Below are positions 27,612 to 36,167 of a stretch of 64,000 bases of DNA, in pieces (within the stretch, counting starts at the first letter, position 1; each line of letters starts with the position of its first letter). The translations under genes and the position numbers were made by a program. The notes under the pieces were generated by a model. The model was not told the DNA's origin. It did no database searches and saw nothing but the letters and a program-made list of their open reading frames with translations. The stretch covers positions 2,790,001 to 2,854,000 of the forward strand of contig NZ_CP017248.1 in assembly GCF_001735805.1 (NCBI RefSeq), written 5' to 3'. The DNA is from Streptomyces fodineus (GTDB taxonomy: Bacteria; Actinomycetota; Actinomycetes; Streptomycetales; Streptomycetaceae).

Positions 27612-29198
27612 CTATGCCGTGGTCCTGCCGGCGACGGAATGCTTTCGCAGTTCTTCGGCCAGCGCCGCGCGATCCGCTTTCCCGTGCGGGCTCAACGGAA
27701 TCTGCGGGATGGTGAGGAATCTGGCGGGGACCATGTTCCTCGGCAGCGTCTCGAGGAGGCGGGCGCGCACGTCGTTCTCGGCGAGTTCACCGCCCGCCGG
27801 CACGATGAACGCGATCAGCTCGGGCTCGCCGGAGTCGGTGTGGTCGACCACGACGGCCGCCTGCCGGACACCGGTCAGCCTGCCGAGCGCGCGCTCGATG
27901 TCGGCGGGGTCGATGCGCATGCCCCGCACCTTCACCTGCGCGTCCATCCGGCCGGCGACGACGAGGTCCCCCGCCTCGTTCACGCGACCGCGGTCGCCCG
28001 TGCGGTACAGCCGGCGCTCCACGCCGTCGACCACGACCGTCGTGAACCGCTCGGATTCGGGGCCTGTGCCGCCCAGGTAGCCGGCGCCGACGCTGGTTCC
28101 GGAGATGCAGATCTCGCCGTACCCTCCCGCCCCGACACCGCGCATCCGCTCGTCGAGGATGTGGATGTCGGTGTTGTGGGCCGGCCGGCCGACCGGTGCG
28201 ATGTCGTGTTCGCCGGGCCGGTGGCCGGCCAGGTCGTACGAGGTCGCGACGTCCGTGCACTCGGCGACGCCGTACTGGTGCAGGAGCCTGCAGGTGTTTC
28301 CCTCCCGCCCGGCCCAGTCCGCGATCCGCTCGAACTGCAGCGGCTCCCCGCCGAACAGCAGGTAGTCGAGCCGGGTGAGCGCCTCGCCACCACGCGTGGT
28401 GTCCCACTCCACCAGCAGGTACAACGTGCTGGAGGCGCAGTGCACCACGCGTATCTCGTGCTGGGCCAGCATGCGGTAGGCCATCGCGGCGTCGAAGTTC
28501 CGGCTCGCCATCAGGTACTGGGTGGCGCCGCAGAACAACGGCATCATCAGGCTGCGCTGGGAGAGGTCGAACCCGAACGCGCTGACGACCAGGTTGTTCG
28601 ACCCGGGATGCAGACCGTATTCGAGCATCAGCCAGTTCAACAGGTTGAACCATCCCTCGTGCCGCACCGCGGTCACCTTCGGCGTGCCGGTCGACCCGGA
28701 CGTGAAGACCGCGTAGCACACGTCGTCCCCGGTGACCGGGACGTCGGGAGCGGTCACCGGGAGACCGTCGAGGTGATCGGACAACTGCTCGAAAAGGACG
28801 ACCTCGACGGCCGCCGACTCGACCAGTCCGGCCGTCACCGAAGAGGCCACGATCATGGCCAGGTCGGGGACCTGCTCCAGCAGCAGCCGAAGCCTGGACG
28901 CCGGGTACGCCGGGTCGAACGGTACGTAGGCCGCGCCCGCCTTCAGTGTGCCGATGACGGCGACGACCATGCCGATCGAGTAGTCGAGGCAGATGCCGAC
29001 CTTCGCGCCGCGGCCGTGTCCGCGCACGGTGAGGAAGTGCGCGAACCGGTTGGCCCTGGCATTCAGTTCCGCGTAGGTCACCTGCTGTCCGGCACAGAAG
29101 ACGGCAACGGCATCGGGGGTGGCTTTCGCGTGCGCCTCGAACTGCTTGTGGACGACGGGTGTCGGGGGCAGGGCGACCCGCTTTCCCTGGAGGATCAT
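27612..29198 (-). CDS. Discrete adenylation enzyme (amino-acid activating)
   Basis: 528 aa, ATG at 29198 with GGAG 7-8 nt upstream. Complete stand-alone A domain: [10 protein letters not shown] (core A3), GFDLSQRS (A4), LFGGEPL and LLHQYGVAE (A5), RLYRTGDRG (A7), KVRGMRIDP (A8), PHGKADRAAL (A10 Lys). The D235-equivalent Asp is present, so the substrate should carry an alpha-amino group. My reading of the pocket is D-L-R-H-L-F-Q-D-V-K, which matches no code I remember. It lacks PCP and C domains and is followed by a discrete PCP and an FAD monooxygenase, a layout used in other clusters to modify a starter amino acid before chain assembly. Second gene of the long leftward operon, after MbtH. 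Confidence 0.9.
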   Translation of the reverse strand: MILQGKRVALPPTPVVHKQFEAHAKATPDAVAVFCAGQQVTYAELNARANRFAHFLTVRGHGRGAKVGICLDYSIGMVVAVIGTLKAGAAYVPFDPAYPASRLRLLLEQVPDLAMIVASSVTAGLVESAAVEVVLFEQLSDHLDGLPVTAPDVPVTGDDVCYAVFTSGSTGTPKVTAVRHEGWFNLLNWLMLEYGLHPGSNNLVVSAFGFDLSQRSLMMPLFCGATQYLMASRNFDAAMAYRMLAQHEIRVVHCASSTLYLLVEWDTTRGGEALTRLDYLLFGGEPLQFERIADWAGREGNTCRLLHQYGVAECTDVATSYDLAGHRPGEHDIAPVGRPAHNTDIHILDERMRGVGAGGYGEICISGTSVGAGYLGGTGPESERFTTVVVDGVERRLYRTGDRGRVNEAGDLVVAGRMDAQVKVRGMRIDPADIERALGRLTGVRQAAVVVDHTDSGEPELIAFIVPAGGELAENDVRARLLETLPRNMVPARFLTIPQIPLSPHGKADRAALAEELRKHSVAGRTTA

Positions 29199-29353
29199 CA
29201 GTCAGCTCCGATGTGACGGGTGTTCCGACCGGGCGAGCCGTCGGCGCACCACGGGGAACGGGGCGGTCCGGCACCTCGGGCGGTGGGCTTCCGGGCGGTG
29301 TGCCGATCGGCGGCGTCCAGTACCTGGGTCACCCACTTGTCGACGGACAGCGT

Positions 29354-29569
29354 TCAGTCCGCCGCCATGGCCTCCCGCAGGCTCCTGGGGCGCAGGTCGG
29401 TCCAGTTCTGCTCGACGTATTCCAGGCACTCGGCCCTGGCCGCCTCCCCGAAGACCACTCGCCAGCCTTCCGGCACCTCGGCGAATACCGGCCAGAGCGA
29501 ATGCTGGTCCTCGTCGTTGACCACGACGTAGAAGCGGCCGTTCTCGTCATCGAAGGGGTTCATGCTCAT
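29354..29569 (-). CDS. MbtH-like NRPS chaperone
   Basis: 71 aa from the ATG at 29569, which has AAGGA 8 nt upstream (a GTG at 29575 lies too close to that site). All family marks are present: MNPFDDENG start, [20 protein letters not shown] and [14 protein letters not shown] with conserved Trp residues. MbtH proteins bind adenylation domains and are needed for their folding or activity. As the first gene of the operon it probably serves the discrete A enzyme and the five NRPS A domains. The 356-bp upstream region carries three copies of the cluster palindrome. Confidence 0.96.
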   Translation of the reverse strand: MSMNPFDDENGRFYVVVNDEDQHSLWPVFAEVPEGWRVVFGEAARAECLEYVEQNWTDLRPRSLREAMAAD

Positions 29570-29645
29570 TGCCACCGTCCTTAACCGTCACGGGGTCACT
29601 CGAGATGGAAAATCAGCAGGGTCGGGCGGGGTCACCGATCGGCAT

Positions 29646-29663
29646 CGTCCTGTCGACGGGACA
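29646..29663. promoter_or_regulatory. Candidate operator, copy 2 of the 18-bp palindrome
   Basis: CGTCCTGTCGACGGGACA, same 5-8-5 spacing as copy 1. It lies 77 bp upstream of the MbtH start, where it could control the long leftward NRPS operon. Confidence 0.6.
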
Positions 29664-29807
29664 CCCGGCGTCCGCAGGCACCCTGGAATGCTGACGCCAC
29701 GGTAGGGGACCGTAGGACTCGGCCGTCACTTCCGCAAGGGCGGAAGTATCGCTGAACTCCCCGTCGCGAATTGCGGCACAGCCTTTCCGGAGAATTCCCG
29801 TAAATCC

Positions 29808-29825
29808 TGTCCTGCTGACAGGACA
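29808..29825. promoter_or_regulatory. Candidate operator, copy 3 of the 18-bp palindrome
   Basis: TGTCCTGCTGACAGGACA, with identical arms to copy 1. It is central in the divergent region between MbtH and the TylF-type methyltransferase. Confidence 0.62.
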
Positions 29826-29879
29826 GTCGACCCGATGCGAATATGACCGTCGGTTCTCGTACTTCCCACCGCGCAGGTC

Positions 29880-29897
29880 CGTCCCGCCGGCGGGACG
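29880..29897. promoter_or_regulatory. Candidate operator, copy 4 of the 18-bp palindrome
   Basis: CGTCCCGCCGGCGGGACG, a perfect palindrome with the same spacing. It ends 34 bp before the methyltransferase ATG, overlapping where its promoter or transcript start should be. Confidence 0.58.
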
Positions 29898-29931
29898 GGC
29901 ACGTTTTCAGTGAATCGAGTCGAGGAGGAAC

Positions 29932-30669
29932 ATGGGCGACAACATTGCCGACGGTCTGTCACCGGTGCTGCCGGAGCTCAGTGGCCTGCTGCCGGACCTT
30001 CGCGGCATGGACATCGCAAGCCTGCTGACCGACTACGCCCGAATGGCGAAGATCCTTTCCGTAATGGACGCCGCCCGCTTCCTGGAGGAGAACTTCGCGT
30101 CGGCGCAGAACCTTGGAGGGCGGGAGAACCTCCTTCGGCATGCCTGCTGCTCGGTGGCGATGGACGGTGACGTCCTCGAGTTCGGCGTCATGGGCGGGCA
30201 GACCCTGGCCATCCTCTGTGACGAGTTCGAGGACCGCCCCGTGCACGGGTTCGACTCGTTCAGGGGGCTGCCCGAGGACTGGACCCACGACAGTCCGAGC
30301 GGCACGTACAGCACCGGGGGCCAGGTACCGACCGATCTTCCGTCCAACGCAAAGCTGCACATCGGTCTGTTCGAGGACACGCTGCCGACATACCTGGCCG
30401 ACAGCGACGCCCCCGTCGCTCTCCTGCACATCGATTCCGACCTGTACTCCAGTGCGCGCACGGCACTGTTCGGACTCGCCCCACGGCTGCGGGCGGGGTC
30501 GTTGATCGTTTTCGACGAGTTCCTCAACTACCCCGGCTGGCGCCGGCACGAGTACCGCGCCTTCATGGAGTTCGTCGAGGCGTTCGACGTCGAGTTCCGC
30601 TACTTCTCCTTCGCATCCAGCTATCTGTCCGTCGCGGTACGGCTGGACTCCGCGCCCAAGGTGAGCTGA
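29932..30669 (+). CDS. TylF/MycF-type SAM-dependent methyltransferase
   Basis: 245 aa, ATG with GAGGAGGAAC directly upstream. Class I methyltransferase of the TylF/MacO group: VLEFGVMGGQTLAI as SAM loop (about residues 80-95), VHGFDSFRGLPEDW, and LLHIDSDLYSSA, whose Asp pair binds the metal in this family. Known members O-methylate sugars or other hydroxyl groups and need Mg2+. It is transcribed away from the NRPS operon but shares the region holding three palindrome copies, so it is probably co-regulated. A likely task is O-methylation of a hydroxyl installed by one of the oxygenases. It is the last gene at the right edge of the NRPS block. Confidence 0.85.
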   Translation: MGDNIADGLSPVLPELSGLLPDLRGMDIASLLTDYARMAKILSVMDAARFLEENFASAQNLGGRENLLRHACCSVAMDGDVLEFGVMGGQTLAILCDEFEDRPVHGFDSFRGLPEDWTHDSPSGTYSTGGQVPTDLPSNAKLHIGLFEDTLPTYLADSDAPVALLHIDSDLYSSARTALFGLAPRLRAGSLIVFDEFLNYPGWRRHEYRAFMEFVEAFDVEFRYFSFASSYLSVAVRLDSAPKVS

Positions 30670-30674
30670 CCGCC

Positions 30675-31343
30675 TCAGCGACTGCGACCGGCCCGCCGGG
30701 GGGACGCGGGCCTGCGCAGCAGCCACTGCCCGAACGTCCGACGCGGGGGCCGCACCACCACACGGCCGTGGGCCTTCTGACCGACCAACTGCACTCGCAG
30801 AGCGACCGGTGTGTCATGATTCGTCGGGGTCTGACGGTATTTGATCTTACTGTGCACCAGCTGCAGACCATCCGTGTCGATCACGATGCCCGGCCTGGTG
30901 ATCAGCGTCAGGGTCTTCCCCGTCATGACCACGTCGATCCGCAAGGTGTCGTGCGTGATCACCGCGTCGGTGAAGTCGAGGGTCATCTCGCAGTACGTCA
31001 GCGCGAGCTCCAGTCGCTGCGGCACCACCCAGCGCCCCACGCGCTCGACCGCGCCGCTGTGGATCTGTTCGATCCGGACCACGTCCTTGACCTCTGCGAC
31101 GGTCACGCCGGCGCCGGCCGACACGGGCGGCAGGTCGGCGGTGAGCGCGGCAAGTTCACGCACGGTCCGCGCCGACAGGGCGGCCTCCACCCGCTCGTCC
31201 AACTCGTCCGCGGTCAGCAGGCCGTCCCCCGCCGCGATACGCAGCACATCCACCACCCGGTCCCGGTCCGCATGAGAGGCCCGCAGCTCGGGCGACGGGC
31301 CGGGGCCGGAGCCCTTCCCGGTGGGCGACATCTCTCCCGACAT
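30675..31343 (-). CDS. DUF1707 (SHOCT-like) domain protein
   Basis: 222 aa from the ATG at 31343, preceded by GGAGCAGGACGGA; a longer frame opens at 31409. The N-terminal ELRASHADRDRVVDVLRIA then GDGLLTADELDERVEAALSA is the DUF1707 signature, common in Streptomyces and of unknown function. The rest, including IEQIHSGAVERVGRWVVPQ and beta-rich TGKTLTLITRPGIVIDTDG, looks like a small beta-rich domain; the C-terminus is strongly basic. No membrane segment is visible. It converges on the methyltransferase with a gap of only 5 bp. No link to peptide biosynthesis is evident, and I take it as the first gene outside the cluster. Confidence 0.85.
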   Translation of the reverse strand: MSGEMSPTGKGSGPGPSPELRASHADRDRVVDVLRIAAGDGLLTADELDERVEAALSARTVRELAALTADLPPVSAGAGVTVAEVKDVVRIEQIHSGAVERVGRWVVPQRLELALTYCEMTLDFTDAVITHDTLRIDVVMTGKTLTLITRPGIVIDTDGLQLVHSKIKYRQTPTNHDTPVALRVQLVGQKAHGRVVVRPPRRTFGQWLLRRPASPRRAGRSR

Positions 31344-31713
31344 GCTTCCGTCCTGCTCCTGTCGAACGTCTCCGCGCGACGCAGGCAGCGACGCGACTGG
31401 AGAACCCAAGGTATGCGCGATATCGATCCCTGCTGGGCCGCATCACGGAGAGGCGATGGCCGGCGTCGATGTGCGGCACGTGCATCCATCATGCCGAGGC
31501 CCTGTCACTGCAAACAACCGCACGCCACAGGCCAGTTGGCTCCGCAGAGCCACTTCGGCGCGCCGGAGACGCACCCGACCGACGCACAACCCGGCCGCAC
31601 CGGCCGGCGGCGGAGTTCCGGCGGTCCCTCCGGATCCTCGCACTCCGCGCGACGGACCGGCCGTCCGGCCGCGTAGAGCGGACGACGGATCCGTTCAGGG
31701 AGAGGACTGCACA
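31344..31713. other. Intergenic region without a recognised gene
   Basis: About 370 bp between the DUF1707 start and the transglycosylase start. Short open frames exist but none has convincing codon use together with a ribosome site. It must hold the divergent promoters of both flanking genes; no clear operator was seen. Confidence 0.5.
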
Positions 31714-32740
31714 GTGACAGCGCACGCGCTCAAGGGGCACTGAGAGGTGCCAGGGGTACGGCGGTCGCGGCGGCGGCGATGGCCGCGCTGACCGCGTCGC
31801 AGGCGCCGGGGGCGCTCCCGGCCGGGGCCGCGGAGCCCGCCCGGCAGGCGGCACCGCCGGGCACGCCCCGAGCGTGTCCGGAGACACTCCGTACCGCACC
31901 GAGCTGCCGCCGCTGCGGACGCGGAAGAAGGGCTCGGCAGCAGGAGTGACGGGCGGCGGTGCCCTGCCCGCGACCGTGTTCGCCGCGTACCGGCGTGCCG
32001 AGGAGGAGCTCGCCCGCACCGCGCCCGGATGCCGGCTGCGCTGGCAGCTGCTGGCCGCGATCGGCCAGGTGGAGTCCGGGCAGGCGCGGGTCGGCCGGGT
32101 GACCCCGGACGGTACGACCGTGACGCCCGTGCTCGGCCCCCGACTGACCGGCGGCGCCTTCGCCGTCGTACCGGACACCGACGGCGGCGCCTACGACGGG
32201 GACGCGGAGTACGACCGCGCGGTGGGCCCGATGCAGTTCACCCCGTCGACCTGGGCCCGCTGGGGCGCGGACGGCAACGGCGACGGACGCGCGGACCCGG
32301 ACAACGTCTACGACGCCGCGCTCGCCGCCGGCCGGTATCTGTGCGCCGGCGGCCGGGACCTGTCGGACCCCGCCGACCTGGACCGGGCGATCCTCGGCTA
32401 CAACCACTCGGACGCCTATCTGCGCACGGTGAAGGCCTGGTACGCGTACTACCTGACCGGACACCGCGTGGTGCCGGACGCCGCCGCGGGGTACCCCGCG
32501 GACCGCCGGAAGCCGTCCCGCGCGAAGACCCCGAAGCCCCCGGAGCCCGCATCGTCCGAGTCGGCGCACGGCCGTGCGCCGGGTCCCGGGCCGTCGCGCA
32601 CACCGTCGGCGCCCTCCCCGTCACCCACCCCCAGCCCGTCCCGCTCGGGCTCGTCCTGTTCCTCGTCGGACGCGGGCGGCCGCGCGGCGTGGAGTCCTCT
32701 GGGACTTCTCTGGGACTTCCGGCCGCATCAACGGGCATGA
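31714..32740 (+). pseudogene. Secreted lytic transglycosylase, frameshifted twice in the leader
   Basis: The body (GTG 31874 to 32740) is a lytic murein transglycosylase: WQLLAAIGQVESGQ with the catalytic Glu, VGPMQFTPSTW, DNVYDAALAAGRYLC and AILGYNHSDAYLRTV, followed by a Pro/Ser-rich tail. It cleaves peptidoglycan outside the membrane and should be exported, yet the intact frame has no signal peptide. One is encoded upstream in other frames. GTG 31714 (GAGAGG 8 nt upstream) reads VTAHALKG; a missing G in the run at 31734-31737 shifts to ALRGARGTAVAAAAMAALTA; a missing C in the run at 31866-31869 shifts to the body frame. Restoring one base at each run gives a normal precursor. This is either a recent pseudogene or two sequencing errors in homopolymers. 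Confidence 0.7.
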
Positions 32741-32893
32741 CCGCGAAACAATCGAAAGGCCGTTTGTGCAGGTCAGGAACTCAGGCCAGCAGAGCGCAGC
32801 GGGTCACGATGCCAGCTGGTCTCTTCCGGGACATCCGAGACGGGAGAGTGCCGGGCCGGCGTGACACCTGATCGGGCTCACGGCATCACACCC

Positions 32894-32921
32894 TTGACAT
32901 ATCCGGAATGCCGACTATGAG
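32894..32921 (+). promoter_or_regulatory. Probable sigma-HrdB-type promoter
   Basis: TTGACA at 32894-32899 and TATGAG at 32916-32921 with a 16-nt spacer, about 65 bp before the ATG of the secreted-protein gene at 32987. Confidence 0.5.
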
Positions 32922-32986
32922 GGCTGTCGGTACGTTCATCGCAGGTCGGTCGCCCGGCCGACGTCCGTGAGACAGAGGGATGTGAC

Positions 32987-33529
32987 ATGCCCCCGCGTAC
33001 ATTTGCTGTGCTCGGCGCCGGAATAGCCGCGACCGTCCTCGCAGTCAGCGGCATCACCTACGCCTCGACCGACGGATCCGCCCCGGCGTCCCCGTCCGTC
33101 CACCGGGAGGCCCGGCCTGTGCACCGGGCGGCCCGGCCTGTGCAACGTCCCGCTCCTGCCACGGCCCCCACCGGTGGCAGGGGCGCAAGCGGGGAGAGGA
33201 ACGAAGGCCGCGGCGGTGAGGGACACGGGGACGGCCATGAAGGCCATGGGGAAGGCGGAAGGATCTACTTCAACGAACGTTCGTACTCCGCCTCCGCCGA
33301 AGGCTGCATCACCGCGACCGGCTCCAGCAGCTTCAGTGTGTTCAACGACAGCCGGAAGACCGTTGAGGTCTTCCGGGGCTTCAGCTGTGACAACGGTGCT
33401 CCGGTCGCCACCGTGGGGCCGCACGGCGACACCTTCGGCGTGGTGACCCGTACCGGCCAACCGGGCGTATTCGGTGACGATGGTGTCGTGGGCAGCTTCC
33501 TGGTGGTCTGCGACCACGACGAGAGGTGA
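32987..33529 (+). CDS. Small secreted protein of unknown function
   Basis: 180 aa, ATG with AGAGGG about 7 nt upstream. N-terminal signal peptide (basic MPPR, hydrophobic AVLGAGIAATVLAVSGITYA, Ala cleavage region). Then a low-complexity Pro/Ala/Arg stretch (VHREARPVHRAARPVQRPA) and a Gly/His/Glu-rich linker (EGRGGEGHGDGHEGHGEGG) that could bind metal. A folded C-terminal part of about 90 residues follows, with two Cys flanking the core (GCITATGSSS, FSCDNGAP) plus a last Cys near the end. I recognise no named domain; similar small exported proteins with an N-terminal linker are common in Streptomyces. It is monocistronic between a promoter at 32894 and a terminator at 33560. Confidence 0.8.
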   Translation: MPPRTFAVLGAGIAATVLAVSGITYASTDGSAPASPSVHREARPVHRAARPVQRPAPATAPTGGRGASGERNEGRGGEGHGDGHEGHGEGGRIYFNERSYSASAEGCITATGSSSFSVFNDSRKTVEVFRGFSCDNGAPVATVGPHGDTFGVVTRTGQPGVFGDDGVVGSFLVVCDHDER

Positions 33530-33559
33530 CCGCGCCGCATCGCCCACCAGCTGCCGTTC

Positions 33560-33591
33560 GGGGCGTCCGGGGCCAGGATTCCGGACGCCCC
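33560..33591. terminator. Bidirectional terminator between convergent genes
   Basis: Perfect 11-bp stem (GGGGCGTCCGG at 33560-33570, complement 33581-33591) with a 10-nt loop, in the 78-bp gap between the secreted protein and the beta-propeller gene. Confidence 0.8.
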
Positions 33592-33607
33592 GTCAGGCGT
33601 GGGCCGC

Positions 33608-34741
33608 TTACGCCACGACCTTGCCGATGCCTCCCAGGGCCTGGGCGGCGCGTTGGGAGAGCCGCCACAGCTGGCCCTGCTGGTTGCCGACGTAGATCTG
33701 GGCGTTGCCGCCGTCCAGCGCGACACCGAAGGGGTGGCCGAGACCGGAGGCCACCACGCGCTGCGCGCCGTCGACGAGGCACACCTCGTACAGGCGGCCG
33801 CCGGACTGATCGGTGACGTATGCCTTGCCGGCGCCGTCGAGCGCCACCCGGGCGGTGTTCGCCCCGGGAAGGCCGGTCACGACGCGTGTGGTGCCGTCGG
33901 CCAGGGTCACCTCGTACAGGGTGGTGCCGTCGCTCTGGCCGACGTACGCCTTGCCGTTGCGATCCAGCGCCACTCCGGAGGCGTGCACCAGTCCACTGGC
34001 GATCGTCTTCTTCTCGCCGCTTCGCAGGTCGACCGCGATCAGCTGCCCGTCGTTCCAGTTGGCGACATAGGCCTTGCCCGTTCCGTCCAGCGCGACGCCG
34101 TACGCCGCCGGGACGCCGGCGACCAGGCGGGAGGAGCCGTTGGAAAGGTCCACCGCGAGCAGCCGGGAGCCGGCGTAGTCCGTGGTGTAGGCCGTGCCGT
34201 CGCCGTCCACGGCCACGTCGCCGATGTCGCCCAGGCCGCCGGCGACCACGTGCTGGGCGCCGGTGGCGAGATCCACCGCGGACAGCTTCTGACCGCCGCG
34301 GTCGGGGACGTACGCCGTCTTCCGCGACGGGTCCACGGCGAGACCTTCGGACCTCCCGAGGCCCGTTGTGAGCAGGACGAAGCTCCTGGTGTCGCCGATG
34401 CGCGGCAGGTCTTCGTCGCGGATCTCCACCTTCAGGGACTCGGATGCCTTGTTCATGGCCGACGACGCCATGGTGGACACCGGGCCGGGATCTTCGCTGA
34501 CCTGCCGCTGATCGGCGGACACGTCCTGGAACTTCTGGAAGAGGGGGCCGAGGAACCCCATGACATCGAACACCCCGTGCGCCGTCTGGCGCACCAGCCA
34601 CGGGTCGCGCTGAGCCTCCAGGTCGCGTACGGCCCCCGAGACATCCCCCGCGCCAGGAGTACCGTGGTTGAGCGCTTCAGTGGACTGCTTGGCGGAGCCG
34701 GCTTCGTCCCCACCGCTGTCGAAGACGTTCTTGAAGGACAT
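33608..34741 (-). CDS. NHL/SMP-30-type beta-propeller protein
   Basis: 377 aa. The first 110 residues are polar and partly helical (VFDVMGFLGPLFQKFQDV) with no signal peptide. From about residue 120 to the end run six or so repeats of about 42 residues with the pattern GLA-VD-x-G-x-A-Y-x-x-D-x-x-x-x-x-L-x-A-V-D-L, for example GDVAVDGDGTAYTTDYAG and GVALDGTGKAYVANWNDG. Each repeat is one propeller blade of the NHL class, usually a ligand- or protein-binding platform. It starts 8 bp after the aerolysin-like gene and in the same direction, so the two are almost certainly co-transcribed and may work together. No catalytic metal site could be assigned. Confidence 0.8.
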   Translation of the reverse strand: MSFKNVFDSGGDEAGSAKQSTEALNHGTPGAGDVSGAVRDLEAQRDPWLVRQTAHGVFDVMGFLGPLFQKFQDVSADQRQVSEDPGPVSTMASSAMNKASESLKVEIRDEDLPRIGDTRSFVLLTTGLGRSEGLAVDPSRKTAYVPDRGGQKLSAVDLATGAQHVVAGGLGDIGDVAVDGDGTAYTTDYAGSRLLAVDLSNGSSRLVAGVPAAYGVALDGTGKAYVANWNDGQLIAVDLRSGEKKTIASGLVHASGVALDRNGKAYVGQSDGTTLYEVTLADGTTRVVTGLPGANTARVALDGAGKAYVTDQSGGRLYEVCLVDGAQRVVASGLGHPFGVALDGGNAQIYVGNQQGQLWRLSQRAAQALGGIGKVVA

Positions 34742-34749
34742 CAGCTCTC

Positions 34750-35808
34750 CTAGAGGGGCTTCTTCTGGTTCGTGTAGTCGATTTCTTCGGGCTGGAAGAC
34801 CCGGTGCTCGCCCACGCGGACAGCGACGACTTCGGCCGTCCCTTTCTGCATGAACCTCTTTCCCTCGTCGGCCATGTCGAAATTGTCGGCGCTGTCGGCG
34901 AACTCACCCAGTGGCCATGCGAGGACCTGGGAGTATTGCGGATCCTTGGCTTGCGGCGGATTCCACCGGACCGCTACCGGCCGCGGGTAGTACAGGGCGA
35001 CCCACCCGCCGAAGGTGACCGGGAATTCGTAGTCGAACCTCCTGATCTGACGTCGCGTCGTGGCCAGCACGTCCACCCGGCTGCTGACTTTCACACTGAT
35101 CGCCGACGTGTGTTTCCAGGAGGTGGTCAGCGAACCGCTGACGGAAGCGGTGACCCCGAGCATCAGCTGTGCCGACAATTCCCCGGTGCCCGTGGCGGAA
35201 CCCGTGGCCGTCGTCGTACTTGTCGTCTGCGCCTGGGACTCGTTGTCGACGCCCTGATTGTCCTTGCTGTTCTTCAGCGTGGTCTTCTGGGACTGGTTCA
35301 CCGCCACGCTCTTCTGCAGCTGCTGCTGCAACGATACGGACGACTTCGCCCCGAAGGTGAGCTGCACCTGCCCTTGGAGCGACCAGCTGATCGTGTTCGA
35401 GACCGAGAACTCGACGGTGTCGGTCGCGGTGACTTCGACCGGGTCGGTTCCGTTGACGTACGTCTGCTTGGAGAACATGTCGGGGGGAGGCTGTTCGATG
35501 TCGCTCTGCTCTTCGATGAGGGGCACGCCCAGGTTCATGTAGGCCCGCCATCGGCGCTGGTACGCCGTCTGCTCCTCCTGCGGAAATCCGCCGTAGCGCA
35601 CCTGGTTGAGCGAGAAACCGATGGGGCTGATCGGATCTCCCCCTCCCTCCGGAACCCTCTTCAGCGCGTTCGGCCGGCGATTCAGGATGGCATCGGCCTT
35701 GGCGGCGATGTCGAGCTCCTCCTGGTTTCGTGTCGTCAGTGGGTGGCGCATGAAAACATCGCCGAGATAGGCGCGGCCCACAGGATTCTTCACGCTGGTG
35801 CTGGACAT
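34750..35808 (-). CDS. Aerolysin/ETX-MTX2-like beta-pore-forming protein (candidate)
   Basis: 352 aa, no signal peptide. After about 120 residues, residues roughly 125-280 show the pattern of aerolysin-fold toxins: long strands with alternating small polar and hydrophobic residues (VEVTATDTVEFSVSNTIS, VQLTFGAKSSVSLQQQLQ). A Ser/Thr/Gln/Asn-rich loop without large hydrophobics (DNESQAQTTSTTTATGS) follows, then a returning strand (LMLGVTASVSGSLTTSW). This is the expected form of the amphipathic insertion hairpin. GGWVALYYPRPVAVRW and the C-terminal part complete the beta-rich body. It is followed after 8 bp by the beta-propeller gene. I assign the family from pattern, not from a close remembered relative. 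Alternatives are a phage or tail-like structural protein or another S/T-rich beta protein. Confidence 0.6.
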   Translation of the reverse strand: MSSTSVKNPVGRAYLGDVFMRHPLTTRNQEELDIAAKADAILNRRPNALKRVPEGGGDPISPIGFSLNQVRYGGFPQEEQTAYQRRWRAYMNLGVPLIEEQSDIEQPPPDMFSKQTYVNGTDPVEVTATDTVEFSVSNTISWSLQGQVQLTFGAKSSVSLQQQLQKSVAVNQSQKTTLKNSKDNQGVDNESQAQTTSTTTATGSATGTGELSAQLMLGVTASVSGSLTTSWKHTSAISVKVSSRVDVLATTRRQIRRFDYEFPVTFGGWVALYYPRPVAVRWNPPQAKDPQYSQVLAWPLGEFADSADNFDMADEGKRFMQKGTAEVVAVRVGEHRVFQPEEIDYTNQKKPL

Positions 35809-36167
35809 ACCGTCAGACCTCCCTGAATTGCTGCCGCACGGACTCCCCTTGGATCTCTTTCAGGAGTCGGGGCACCGCAATCGCCCAAGACACAGGTGCG
35901 AACAGAAATGGCCTGGACCGGCAGCGCGCCGCGGACCGGCAAATGGACGGCGGTTGCCGAGCCGGCCCGGTAGGACACGGACCGGGCCCGCGTTGAGGTG
36001 CGGGGATATGTGGCCGAGAAGCGCGTGGACGCAGGTAGACAGCTGACTTCTGGTCAAACCCTGTCCGACGCGCCGACGCGCCCTTCCCTCCGCCGGACAC
36101 GCCGGGTGATGCTCTGCTCACCGGGGGAGATCGGCAGCTCAACGACCAAGCCACGGAGGACAGGACG
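35809..36167. other. Divergent intergenic region, no gene seen
   Basis: 359 bp between the leftward pore-forming-protein gene and the rightward cold-shock-like gene. It must contain both promoters. No strong palindrome or coding frame with a ribosome site was found. Confidence 0.45.
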
